From Pseudonocardia sp. (GTDB taxonomy: Bacteria; Actinomycetota; Actinomycetes; Mycobacteriales; Pseudonocardiaceae), in the NCBI GenBank assembly GCA_019244295.1, contig JAFASX010000093.1, positions 1-46,091 on the forward strand: a stretch of DNA of 46,091 bases, in the 5' to 3' direction. A program made the translations under genes and the position numbers. The notes under the pieces were generated by a model, which saw only the letters and a program-made list of their open reading frames with translations, had not been told where the DNA came from and ran no database searches. Each line of letters begins with the position of its first letter. Within the stretch, counting starts at the first letter, position 1. Below, piece after piece: positions 15,759-23,494 of the stretch.

Positions 15759-17471
15759 CTAGTGGGACTCGCGGGGCACCTCAGCTCCGCTGGCACCGAC
15801 CAGGAAGTCCAGGTCAGCGCCGCGATCGGCCTGCAGAACATGTTCGCGGTACAGCCAGCTCCAGCCCCGGCTCGCGAGTGGTGCCGGCGGGGTCCATTCC
15901 GTTCGCCGCCGGGTCAGCTCGGCGTCGGAAACCTCCAGGCGCAAAGATCGGGCCGGCACGTCCAGAGTGATCCGGTCGCCGGTGCGTACCAACGCCAACG
16001 GCCCCCCGACCGCCGCCTCGGGAGCGACATGCAGCACAACCGTGCCGTACGCCGTCCCGGACATCCGCCCGTCGCAGATCCGAACCAGATCCCGCACGCC
16101 CTGGCGCAGCAGCTTCGTCGGCGGTACCACGTTGGCCACCTCGGGCATCCCCGGATAGCCACGCGGCCCGCAGTTGCGGATCACCAGCACGGTCGACTCG
16201 TCGACCGGTAGCGCCTCGTCGCCGGCCACCGCGTAATAGGACTCCGGCGAGTCGAACACCAGCGTCACGCCACTATGCCGCAGCAGGTGCGCCGAGGCCG
16301 CCGATTGTTTGATCACCGCGCCGTCCGGGGCCAGATTGCCGCGCAACACCGCTGTCCCGCTACCAGCTGGCTGGAAAGGCTCAGCGAATCCGCGAATGAC
16401 CTCCCGGTTCCAACATGGCGCCTCGGCCACGTTCTCACCCACCGTGGCACCGTTCACCGTCATCGCTTTCACCCACAACAGATCCAGAATCTCCCGCATC
16501 ACGGCGGGCAGGCCGCCGGCGTAACAGAAGTCCTCCATCAGGAACCGGCCCGACGGTTGCAGGTCAACCAGGGTCGGCACGTCACGGGCCAGCAGGTCGA
16601 AGTCGTCAAGCACCAGCTCCACGCCCAGCCGGCCAGCGAGCGCGAGCAGATGGATCACTGCGTTGGTGGAGCCGCCGATCGCGGCGTTGACTCGGATCGC
16701 GTTCTCGAACGCCGGCCTCGTCATGATTGACGACGGCCGCACGTCGGCTTCCACCAACGCGACGATCCGCTGCCCGGCCGCCTGCGCCGTCTCGTAGCGG
16801 CGCGAGTCAGACGCCGGCCACGTCGCTGAGTAGGGCAACTGCATGCCCAGCGCCTCAGCCAGGCAGGCCATGGTCGAGGCGGTGCCCATCGTCATGCAGT
16901 GCCCGCTGGAGCGAGCCATGCAACCCTCGGCGAAAGAGCACTCCCGTTGGGTCATCCGCCCGGCGGCCAGCTCCTCCTCGAACCGCCACACCTGAGTGCC
17001 GGAGCCGACGTCCGTGCCCTGGTACTTGCCGTTGAGCATTGGACCGCCGGTGACCATCATCGTGGGAAGGTCAACGCTGGCCGCCGCCATGAGCAGCCCA
17101 GGCGTGGTCTTGTCGCAGCCGGAAAGCAGCACGACGCCGTCCAGCGGGTTGGCCCGCATCAGCTCTTCGGCTTCCATGGCCAGCAGGTTGCGGTACAGCA
17201 TGGCCGTCGGCCGGATCAGGGTCTCCCCCAGCGCCATGACCGGGAACTCCAGCGGAAACCCACCCGCTTGCCAGACCCCGCGCTTGACCGCCTCGGCCAC
17301 GCGATGCAGATGGGAGTTGCACGGCGCCAGCTCTGACCAGGTTGTCGCGATACCGATCACCGGCCGGCCGTCGAACACCTCGGGTCCGAAGCCCTGGCCG
17401 CGCATCCAGGAGCGGTAGATCATGCCAGCGCGCCCGCTGGCCCCGAACCAGGCCGCGCTGCGCCGGGTCAC
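15759..17471 (-). CDS. IlvD/Edd-family dehydratase (sugar-acid dehydratase-like)
   Basis: I start the gene at GTG 17471, which overlaps the stop of the upstream KARI-like gene in GTGA; the product is 570 aa, normal for IlvD/Edd. The first residues (SAAWFGASGRAG, then RSWMRGQGF) match sugar-acid dehydratases. Iron-sulfur ligands are visible in LLSGCDKTTPG and in the GHCMTMGTASTMACLAEALG block; the C-terminal ICDGRMSGTAYGTVVLH is the family signature. The RS.GHCMTMGTAST form fits arabinonate/xylonate-type dehydratases better than true dihydroxyacid dehydratase. It would remove water from a polyhydroxy acid to give a 2-keto-3-deoxy acid, a substrate for the aldolase-like neighbour. Confidence 0.87.
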   Translation of the reverse strand: MTRRSAAWFGASGRAGMIYRSWMRGQGFGPEVFDGRPVIGIATTWSELAPCNSHLHRVAEAVKRGVWQAGGFPLEFPVMALGETLIRPTAMLYRNLLAMEAEELMRANPLDGVVLLSGCDKTTPGLLMAAASVDLPTMMVTGGPMLNGKYQGTDVGSGTQVWRFEEELAAGRMTQRECSFAEGCMARSSGHCMTMGTASTMACLAEALGMQLPYSATWPASDSRRYETAQAAGQRIVALVEADVRPSSIMTRPAFENAIRVNAAIGGSTNAVIHLLALAGRLGVELVLDDFDLLARDVPTLVDLQPSGRFLMEDFCYAGGLPAVMREILDLLWVKAMTVNGATVGENVAEAPCWNREVIRGFAEPFQPAGSGTAVLRGNLAPDGAVIKQSAASAHLLRHSGVTLVFDSPESYYAVAGDEALPVDESTVLVIRNCGPRGYPGMPEVANVVPPTKLLRQGVRDLVRICDGRMSGTAYGTVVLHVAPEAAVGGPLALVRTGDRITLDVPARSLRLEVSDAELTRRRTEWTPPAPLASRGWSWLYREHVLQADRGADLDFLVGASGAEVPRESH

Positions 17472-18481
17472 GGCCGCGTCTGATTGCGCGTCTGATTGCG
17501 CAGCACCGCCTGTTCGGCCGCCGAGAGCGGATGCGCATCCGCCCGTTGTCGCAGTTGCGCGAGCCGTTGCCCGGCGTCGGCCGCCGACCATTCGCGGGCA
17601 AAGGCGCCGGACAGGATGTCTTCATGCAAGATCGAGGTGAACCGCGCGGCCAAATCGCTGGCATCCAGCCCGCACAGCGCCCGCAGCTGGCCGTACTGGC
17701 TGGTCTGCGAGTGCAAGGGCAATTGGCCCAGCAGGCCATCCCGAGCAACATGGGTGAACACCTCGGCCGGCTCACCAGACAGATACATCTCGTACAGCAC
17801 GGCCTCGTCGGAGAAACCAGCTTTGTGGAGCACCTCGTAGGACGTGCGCAGCACGGACAGGATCGCCGGCCAGATCGCCTGCTCGGAGAACAGGTCCAGC
17901 GCCGCTTCCTCGCGCGCGGACGACGCGATCGCTCCAGCCCGAGTGCCGCCGATCCCCCGCGCGATGGCCAACGCGGTACGCCGCGCCGCCCCGGTGGCAT
18001 CCCGCTCGACCGAGACGAAACACGGGAACCCGGCACCCTGGACGAACCGGGACCGCACGGCCGCGCCGATCATCCGAGGGGCGACCATGACCACGTCCAC
18101 CCCATCGGGCACCTCCAACAACCCGAACGCCACGTTATAGCCAGAAGCCACGACCAGGGTGTCACCGGCGCGCAATCCCGGCGCGACCTGTTCGGCGAAC
18201 ACGGCGGGCTGCACCTCGTCCGGGATCAACAGCAGCACCACGTCACCGACCGCCGCCGCCTCACGCAGGGAGCTGGTCGGGAAACCGTCCTCGTGGGCGC
18301 GGGACAGGTAGTCGTCGTCGCGGTTGCCCACAATTACCGTGCCGCGCTCGCCACCGGCTCCGCTGTCGCGCAGGTTCAGCGCCTGAGCGCGGCCCTGGTT
18401 GCCGTAGCCCAATACCGCGATCCTCCGCCCGTCCACCGCGCGCAGGTCGGCGTCGCCATCAGTGTAGATCGTCGTGCCCAT
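17468..18481 (-). CDS. Ketol-acid reductoisomerase-like protein (divergent KARI)
   Basis: I choose ATG 18481 because GGAGGAGG lies just upstream. The protein is 337 aa. Residues 18-45 form the nucleotide-binding Rossmann motif (IAVLGYGNQGRAQALNLRDS). LLLIPDEVQPAVFAEQ is the family signature after it. True KARI has a catalytic His in HGFNI; here the segment is VVASGYNVAFG, with Ser instead. The metal-binding acids of the helical domain look kept (ALDLFSEQ and DEAVLYEMYLSGE). The C-terminus carries a 12-bp duplication (NQTRNQT). So it is a KARI-fold NAD(P)H enzyme with altered chemistry, not the valine/leucine pathway enzyme. It is the first gene of the operon with the dehydratase and aldolase-like genes. 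Confidence 0.82.
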   Translation of the reverse strand: MGTTIYTDGDADLRAVDGRRIAVLGYGNQGRAQALNLRDSGAGGERGTVIVGNRDDDYLSRAHEDGFPTSSLREAAAVGDVVLLLIPDEVQPAVFAEQVAPGLRAGDTLVVASGYNVAFGLLEVPDGVDVVMVAPRMIGAAVRSRFVQGAGFPCFVSVERDATGAARRTALAIARGIGGTRAGAIASSAREEAALDLFSEQAIWPAILSVLRTSYEVLHKAGFSDEAVLYEMYLSGEPAEVFTHVARDGLLGQLPLHSQTSQYGQLRALCGLDASDLAARFTSILHEDILSGAFAREWSAADAGQRLAQLRQRADAHPLSAAEQAVLRNQTRNQTRP

Positions 18482-18635
18482 GGGTCCTCCTCCTGTGGAC
18501 AGCCGCATTGCCGCCGCGCGCTTGCCGCCGATCTATCACCCGATCCGGACATGAACCGGTAGGACGGGCCGGTCTGCTCACCAGGAGTCGCCGCGAGGGA
18601 GTAGCGGTGGCCCTGACGGAGGAGCGGCAACCGCC

Positions 18636-18855
18636 CTAACCTACGAACTCACAGTAACCCGGGTCCAGCTCGGGAACCACGTGTGTTTCGTATCCGAGTC
18701 CGAGCGCCACCGACAACGCTCGCCGATGGCTGTCGAAGCCTGCGCATAACCGCAGACCATCGCCGGCCTACTGCGTGGCTGCGTCTCCGAGCGCCCGCTG
18801 CTGCTCGACGCCGCCGAATTGGACTTCACCGACGCGGCTGGCTTGGCGGTACCAG
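18636..18855 (+). pseudogene. MEDS-STAS anti-sigma antagonist relic
   Basis: A plus-strand frame reads YELTVTRVQLGNHVCFVSES and then stops. The LG.HVC.V pattern is the start of a MEDS sensory domain. About 100 bases later another frame reads LLRGCVSERPLLLDAAELDF, then TDAAGLAV, which is the core of a STAS domain. MEDS-STAS fusions are common in actinobacteria. The middle is deleted and the reading frame broken, so this is a dead gene. The end runs into a palindromic repeat. Confidence 0.6.
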
Positions 18856-18872
18856 CTGAACTCGACTCCTCG

Positions 18873-18930
18873 GCGAGATCGACACCAGAGTGGTTCGGGC
18901 AAGATCAAATCACTCTCCTGTCGATCTCGC
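18873..18930. repeat. Dispersed palindromic element, copy B
   Basis: GCGAGATCGACA (18873-18884) and TGTCGATCTCGC (18919-18930) are perfect inverted arms. Inside them, CC/CC mismatches are followed by AGAGTG/CACTCT, giving an 18-bp stem with one internal loop and about 18 bases of terminal loop. About 45 of 57 positions agree with 6863-6921. It is non-coding and follows a gene relic in both cases. Confidence 0.8.
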
Positions 18931-18996
18931 TCAGGGCTATCGGCGATATCGGCGCGGCCTCGACGAGCTGAAGTTGGAGCGGCTGATCTGGCCGGG

Positions 18997-19701
18997 TCAG
19001 ACAGCGAGCCAGTCGGCCAGCTCGGTGATCGAGTCGACGATGTGGTCAAGCGTGTCGTCCGGGCCGGGCTCCGGCGCCTGCTGATCCGGCCCCCACTCGT
19101 AGGGCCGGCGGACGTAGGCGGTGCGCAGTCCGTGGCTGCGCGCGGCAGCCAAGTCGTCCAGGTGCGCGGCCACCATCATGATCTGCTCGGGGTGCAGGTC
19201 GAGGAGCGTCGGCGCGGACAGGTAAGTGGCCGGGTCGGGCTTGTATGCGCGCACCAACTCGGCGGAGAGCACTAGGTCCCAGGGCAGTCCGGCCCGCCGT
19301 GCCATCTCCACCAGCAGCGAGACGTTGCCGTTCGATAGTGGCGCGATGGTAAACCGCCGCTTCAACCTGGTCAGCCCGGCCACCGAATCCGGCCAGGGGT
19401 CAAGCCGGTGCCAGGCATGCACCAGCCGGGACCGGTCGGCCTCGTCCGCGGCCAGGCTGAACTCCTCGAGCAGCTCGTCCAGCGAGGCGCGGTGCAGCCC
19501 GTCCAGGTTGGTCCACGGTTGCACGCCGTGACGCACTCGGTCCATCGACGGGGCGTACCGGCCGCGCCAGGCATCCGCGAACACTGCCCAGTCGCGGCTC
19601 CAACCCCGCTCGGCCGCGAGCGCGGACGCCTCCCGAATTACCCCGCTCCGCCAGTCGACCACCGTGCCAAACACGTCGAAGACCAGCGCGCGAAGCTCCA
19701 C
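18997..19701 (-). CDS. Haloacid dehalogenase type II-like HAD hydrolase
   Basis: This is a HAD-superfamily hydrolase of about 234 aa from GTG 19701, the start that gives the usual N-terminus (VELRALVFDVFGTVVDWRSG). A GTG at 19803 would add a Ser/Thr-rich tail that looks unlikely. The nucleophilic Asp is in FDVFGTV, motif II is APLSNGNVSL, the motif III Lys is in RAYKPDPATYL, and motif IV is MMVAAHLDDLAAAR with its Asp pair. This set matches L-2-haloacid dehalogenases, which hydrolyse 2-halo acids, though many annotated members have other substrates. It stands alone, facing away from the next gene. Confidence 0.85.
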   Translation of the reverse strand: MELRALVFDVFGTVVDWRSGVIREASALAAERGWSRDWAVFADAWRGRYAPSMDRVRHGVQPWTNLDGLHRASLDELLEEFSLAADEADRSRLVHAWHRLDPWPDSVAGLTRLKRRFTIAPLSNGNVSLLVEMARRAGLPWDLVLSAELVRAYKPDPATYLSAPTLLDLHPEQIMMVAAHLDDLAAARSHGLRTAYVRRPYEWGPDQQAPEPGPDDTLDHIVDSITELADWLAV

Positions 19702-19879
19702 ACCGGCCAGTAAACCGTTTCCCGCCCGGAACCGCCGCTCGACGATGAAGTTAAGCTCGGTGGACGAGGTGGACGAGGTGGCTGCGGTTTCCACGTCGTT
19801 CACATCAACCCCAGCTGTGCCAGGGTGTGAACGTGACGCAGGATCAGCGCGGAGCCGATCGCACCACTACGGTCCACTC

Positions 19880-20542
19880 ATGCGGGTTGTCATCGCGGGC
19901 GGACATGGCAAGATCGCGCTGCGGCTGGAGCGGCTGCTCACCGAGCGAGGTGACCAGGTGGTCGGTGTGGTGCGCAATCCCGACCATGTCACCGAGGTAC
20001 GGGCGACCGGTGCCGAGGCCGAGGTGCTGGACCTAGAGCACACCGACGTCGCCACCTTGACAGCCAGGCTGACCGGCGCGGACGCCGTCGTGTTCGCGGC
20101 GGGAGCCGGCCCCGGTAGCGATGCCGCACGCAAGGACACCGTCGACCGAGCCGCCGCGGTGCTACTTGCCGACGCGGCGGTGGCCGCCGGTGTCCCTCGG
20201 TACCTGATGATCTCCTCCACTGGGGTGGACACGCCGCCGACGGCCGGCAGCGGTGAAGTCTGGGCCGCCTACCTGCGGGCCAAGAAAGCCGCCGAGGTCG
20301 AGGTGGCCCAGCGGGCGGTCACGCTGACCGTGCTGCGGCCGGGTCCGTTGACCGACGACCCGCCGGCCGACCGGGTGGCGTTGGGCCCACCTGGGCTGGC
20401 ACGGGCGGCAGTCTCCCGAGGTGATGTCGCCGCGGTGCTGGTGGCGCTGCTCGACGAGCCGGCCGCGGCCGGGCTGACCCTGGAGTTGATGGGCGGGTCG
20501 AGCACAGTCGCCGAGGCGTTGGCCGGAGCGCTGGCCCGGTGA
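19880..20542 (+). CDS. NAD(P)-binding atypical SDR protein
   Basis: This 220-aa protein starts at ATG 19880. The Rossmann motif is VVIAGGHGKIALRLERLL at the N-terminus, an atypical-SDR (NmrA/BVR-like) GxxGxxx pattern. Other blocks are GADAVVFAAGAGPGSDA, RYLMISSTGVD, and YLRAKKAAEVEV with the Tyr and Lys of the active-site region. LTVLRPGPLTDDPP is typical of this group. The function is probably an NAD(P)H-dependent reductase or sensor of redox state; the substrate is unknown. It converges with the next gene over a hairpin. Confidence 0.85.
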   Translation: MRVVIAGGHGKIALRLERLLTERGDQVVGVVRNPDHVTEVRATGAEAEVLDLEHTDVATLTARLTGADAVVFAAGAGPGSDAARKDTVDRAAAVLLADAAVAAGVPRYLMISSTGVDTPPTAGSGEVWAAYLRAKKAAEVEVAQRAVTLTVLRPGPLTDDPPADRVALGPPGLARAAVSRGDVAAVLVALLDEPAAAGLTLELMGGSSTVAEALAGALAR

Positions 20543-20543
20543 G

Positions 20544-20567
20544 CGCGCCCACTGGCCGATGGGCGCG
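20544..20567. terminator. Hairpin between convergent genes
   Basis: CGCGCCC and GGGCGCG (20544-20550 and 20561-20567) pair across a 10-base loop, directly after the stop at 20542. A second small stem, GACCGG/CCGGTC, follows at 20567-20584. There is no T-tract, as is usual in actinobacteria. It probably ends transcription from both sides. Confidence 0.5.
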
Positions 20568-20582
20568 ACCGGCTAAAACCGG

Positions 20583-21095
20583 TCATAGGTCGAGTACCTG
20601 CAGGAAGAACGGCAGCTCCGACGGGTCGTACCAGGCCAGCTCGTGGTCTTCGGCGCTACCGAGGACGAACTCCGCGTCCGGGTCACCGAGATCGGCGGCG
20701 TCCACCACGGCGACCGCCTCGCGGACGGCGTATTCGGCGTCTGGCTCATCAATGTGCACCGCGGCCACCGCAGAGGACGGGATGACCCCCGGCACCCTGA
20801 CTACCGCGTCGTCCAGGTCGGGTCGATGGCTGACGTCCGCGACGTCGGCGGCCACCACTACCCGTCGGTGCCAGCTCGGCTGGTCAGCCGCCGCTTCGAT
20901 CGCCAACAGCCGCAGCGACGCTCGGGCGGCATCGCGCATCGCGATATACTCCAGCTCCTCCGTGTCACCGCTGGTATATGCCTCGCGCAGCGAGGGAGTC
21001 ACCGCGAACGCGGTTCCCCCCATCGGCCGCAGCACCGAGTCGGCGACCAGCGTGCGCAGCATCGGCAGGGTTGCCGGAACGTAGATCCGCGTCAT
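20583..21095 (-). CDS. DUF6912-like conserved actinobacterial protein
   Basis: This 170-aa protein begins MTRIYVPATLPMLRTLVADS, the opening I associate with a conserved actinobacterial family of unknown function (DUF6912-like, by memory). The remainder is acidic with alternating strands (HRRVVVAADVADVS and SSAVAAVHIDEPDAEYAVRE) and ends DPSELPFFLQVLDL. There are no membrane segments and no catalytic motif I can see. It lies 19 bases downstream of the WS/DGAT gene on the same strand, so the two may be co-transcribed. Confidence 0.75.
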   Translation of the reverse strand: MTRIYVPATLPMLRTLVADSVLRPMGGTAFAVTPSLREAYTSGDTEELEYIAMRDAARASLRLLAIEAAADQPSWHRRVVVAADVADVSHRPDLDDAVVRVPGVIPSSAVAAVHIDEPDAEYAVREAVAVVDAADLGDPDAEFVLGSAEDHELAWYDPSELPFFLQVLDL

Positions 21096-21114
21096 GGCGC
21101 ACCTCTAGCTGCCT

Positions 21115-22530
21115 CTAGCTGAGCGAGCCGACCAGCTCGTCGAGCGACTCCGTAATCATTCCAGCGAGCATATCGACGTCACCCATCGCATCCCGGTCGG
21201 CGTTGAACCCGTAGTACACCCCACCGTCATAGGACGTTAGCCCAATGGCCAGCGCCTGTCCCTTGGCCAGTGGCACCACGGGGAACATCTCCAGCATCCT
21301 CGCCCCCGCCGCATACAGCGACACCTGCGGCCCAGGGACATTTGTGACGACCAGGTTGAACACGCGCTTGGACAAACCGCTGGCGGCTCGGGCGCCCAAC
21401 GCATGCAATGTCGGCGGGGCGAAGCCGCCCAGCGCGACCAGGGTTTCCGCGCCGACCGAGCGACCGCTACTGGTGTGCACTTGCATTTGATGGGCGATTT
21501 GGTGCAGCCGGACCACCGCGTTCGGCTCACCCACCGGGAGATCCACCAGAAACGACGACACCCGGTTACCCAGGGTGCCCGCCATGGCACCGGCCGAGAC
21601 GTCCGTGTCCGCTTCAGAGCGCACCGACAGCGGCACCAGGGCCCGTACCGTGCTCGAGTTGGTCACGGGCTCGCCCCGGGACAGCAACCAGGTACGCATT
21701 GCCCCGGCCACCACAGCCAGCACCACGTCGTTGACCGCGCAGCCCTGCACGGCTCGCACCCGCCGGTAGTCTTCCAAGTGGGTGCGAGCCACCGCGAACC
21801 GGCGTTGGGTCGAGATGGCCACGTTCAGCGGGCTGCCGGGCGCCCGGCGCATCGCGGTGCGTACCACGGTCGCCACCTGCCCGAGAACGTCGACCACCTT
21901 GCTCGCGGTAGCCGCCGCGTCCCCGGCCGCCGACCGCACGTTGTCCACCACCTCGCCCGGTCGAGTCCAGGCTTCCGCCACGGCGTCGGCAACCAGCCGG
22001 ACCCGGCTCGGTTCACGGCGCGGGGTCCATGGCTCGCTGTAGTCCTCCCGAGGCGTCGGCGACACATCAAGGATCACCTGGGCGATGTCGATGGCGCTGA
22101 TGCCGTCCACCAGGGCCTGGTGAGTTTTGGTCAGCACCGCGAGCCGTCCCCGGGCCAGCCCCTCGACCAAGTACATCTCCCACAGCGGCCGGGTATGGTC
22201 CAGCGGCCGCGACATCAGCCTGGCGACCAGGGCGTTCAGCGAGCGTTCCGAGCCAGGCTTGGGTAGCGCGGAGCGGCGGACGTGGAAGGTCAGGTCGAAC
22301 TCCGGGTCGTCCACCCACACCGGGCGGGCCAGCGCCGCCGGCACGTGCCTTACCTTCTGCCGGTACCGGGGCACCAGTATGATGCGTTGTTCGACGAGGT
22401 GTAGCAGATCCTCATAGTCCAGGCCCGACCGAGGCGGCCGGAAGATCGCCACCGCGCCGACGTGCATCGGCGTGGTCGGCTGCTCAAGGTACAGGAACGA
22501 GGCGTCCAGCGCCGATAGGCGGTCCGGCAT
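21115..22530 (-). CDS. WS/DGAT-family wax ester synthase/diacylglycerol acyltransferase
   Basis: This 471-aa protein is normal length for the family. It opens with RLSALDASFLYLEQPTTPMH, the conserved N-terminus of WS/DGAT enzymes. The active-site motif HHxxxDG reads HQALVDG near residue 138, so the second His is Gln. Other signatures are CAVNDVVLAVVAGAMRTWL and NLVVTNVPGPQVSLY. These enzymes make triacylglycerol or wax esters from acyl-CoA at the inner membrane. The His-to-Gln change occurs in some actinobacterial members as I recall, and may alter or abolish acyl transfer. It is followed by the DUF6912-like gene. Confidence 0.88.
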   Translation of the reverse strand: MPDRLSALDASFLYLEQPTTPMHVGAVAIFRPPRSGLDYEDLLHLVEQRIILVPRYRQKVRHVPAALARPVWVDDPEFDLTFHVRRSALPKPGSERSLNALVARLMSRPLDHTRPLWEMYLVEGLARGRLAVLTKTHQALVDGISAIDIAQVILDVSPTPREDYSEPWTPRREPSRVRLVADAVAEAWTRPGEVVDNVRSAAGDAAATASKVVDVLGQVATVVRTAMRRAPGSPLNVAISTQRRFAVARTHLEDYRRVRAVQGCAVNDVVLAVVAGAMRTWLLSRGEPVTNSSTVRALVPLSVRSEADTDVSAGAMAGTLGNRVSSFLVDLPVGEPNAVVRLHQIAHQMQVHTSSGRSVGAETLVALGGFAPPTLHALGARAASGLSKRVFNLVVTNVPGPQVSLYAAGARMLEMFPVVPLAKGQALAIGLTSYDGGVYYGFNADRDAMGDVDMLAGMITESLDELVGSLS

Positions 22531-22620
22531 TTCGCGATACTAAGTGGTCCGATCCACCGGCGCGGTGTGAAGATGCGGTGATCCGGCCGACAGCCGACCG
22601 CGCGGACCGGCGGGCATGCC

Positions 22621-23415
22621 ATGCTGGCAAGCGTGTCGACCCGGAGTCCCAAAGACACCTACATCACGGTGTACGGACGCAAGCCCGTGCTCGAAGCGCT
22701 GGCCGACCCGACGCTGGCGGTGGACAAGGTCATCGTCGCGGACACGATGTGTGGCGCCATGCTGGGCGAGATCCATTCGGCGGCTCGGCGACGCGAAGTG
22801 CCCGTGCAACGCGCCAGTGCGCATCGGGTCAAGGTGCTGGCTGGAAACGGCCGGCACGACCAGGGCGTGCTGGCTGATGTCGTGGCCCGCCGAATGCGCC
22901 CGATCACCGAATTCCTCGACGCGTTGCCTCGTGAGGCCGCGTGCGCGGTGCTGGTGCTGGACGCGGTCACCAACCCGGCCAATGTGGGCATGGTGCTGCG
23001 TACCGCGACGGCCGCCGGCCTGGACGGTGTGTTGCTGCCCCGCCGAGGCGTCCCGGCCATCGACCCGCTAGTGATCAAGGCGTCCGCCGGGGTGGCGTTC
23101 CGGGCGCCGGTGCTGCGGGCCGCCAGCGCCGCAGAGGGCTGTGCCGCACTGCGCGAGGCCGGTGTCACCGTGCTCGGGCTGACCAGCGACGCGGCCTGCT
23201 CGTTGCTGCGCGACCCGCTGCCCACCCGCGTCGCCCTGGTGTTGGGCAACGAGACCGATGGCCTGTCAGGCGAGGTACGGGCTGAGCTGGACGGCACGAT
23301 AGCCATTCCGATGCATGGTGGGGTGGAATCACTGAATGTAGCCAGCGCCGCCGCGATCGCCAGCTACGAGCTGCTGCGTAGGCGGTCGGGCGACGTGCCT
23401 GCGCCTACGCCGTGA
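22621..23415 (+). CDS. SpoU/TrmH-family RNA 2'-O-methyltransferase
   Basis: This is a 264-aa SPOUT methyltransferase. The N-terminal substrate-binding domain begins with VYGRKPVLEALADPTLAVDK. The three SpoU motifs are clear: VTNPANVGMVLRTATAAGL (motif 1), VALVLGNETDGLSGEV (motif 2) and IPMHGGVESLNVASAAAI (motif 3). It transfers a methyl group from SAM to a ribose 2'-OH in rRNA or tRNA; sequence alone does not separate RlmB-like from TrmH-like targets. ATG 22621 is used; GTG 22633 is possible. A 38-bp tandem repeat begins within its last codons. Confidence 0.9.
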   Translation: MLASVSTRSPKDTYITVYGRKPVLEALADPTLAVDKVIVADTMCGAMLGEIHSAARRREVPVQRASAHRVKVLAGNGRHDQGVLADVVARRMRPITEFLDALPREAACAVLVLDAVTNPANVGMVLRTATAAGLDGVLLPRRGVPAIDPLVIKASAGVAFRAPVLRAASAAEGCAALREAGVTVLGLTSDAACSLLRDPLPTRVALVLGNETDGLSGEVRAELDGTIAIPMHGGVESLNVASAAAIASYELLRRRSGDVPAPTP

Positions 23416-23487
23416 CATCGCGCGTAGACCGCGAATCCGCGCCTACGCTGTGACATCGCGCGTAGACCGCAAGCCTGCGCCTACGCT
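23401..23487. repeat. 38-bp tandem repeat, 2.3 copies, hairpin-forming
   Basis: The unit GCGCCTACGC(C/T)GTGACATCGC... occurs at 23401-23438 and 23439-23476 with few differences, and a partial copy follows to 23487. The first unit overlaps the end of the methyltransferase gene. Between units, GCGTAG (23422-23427) pairs with CTACGC (23443-23448), so the array can form repeated hairpins between two same-strand genes. It may act as a weak terminator or be a slippage product. Confidence 0.85.
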
Positions 23488-23494
23488 ATGAGCC

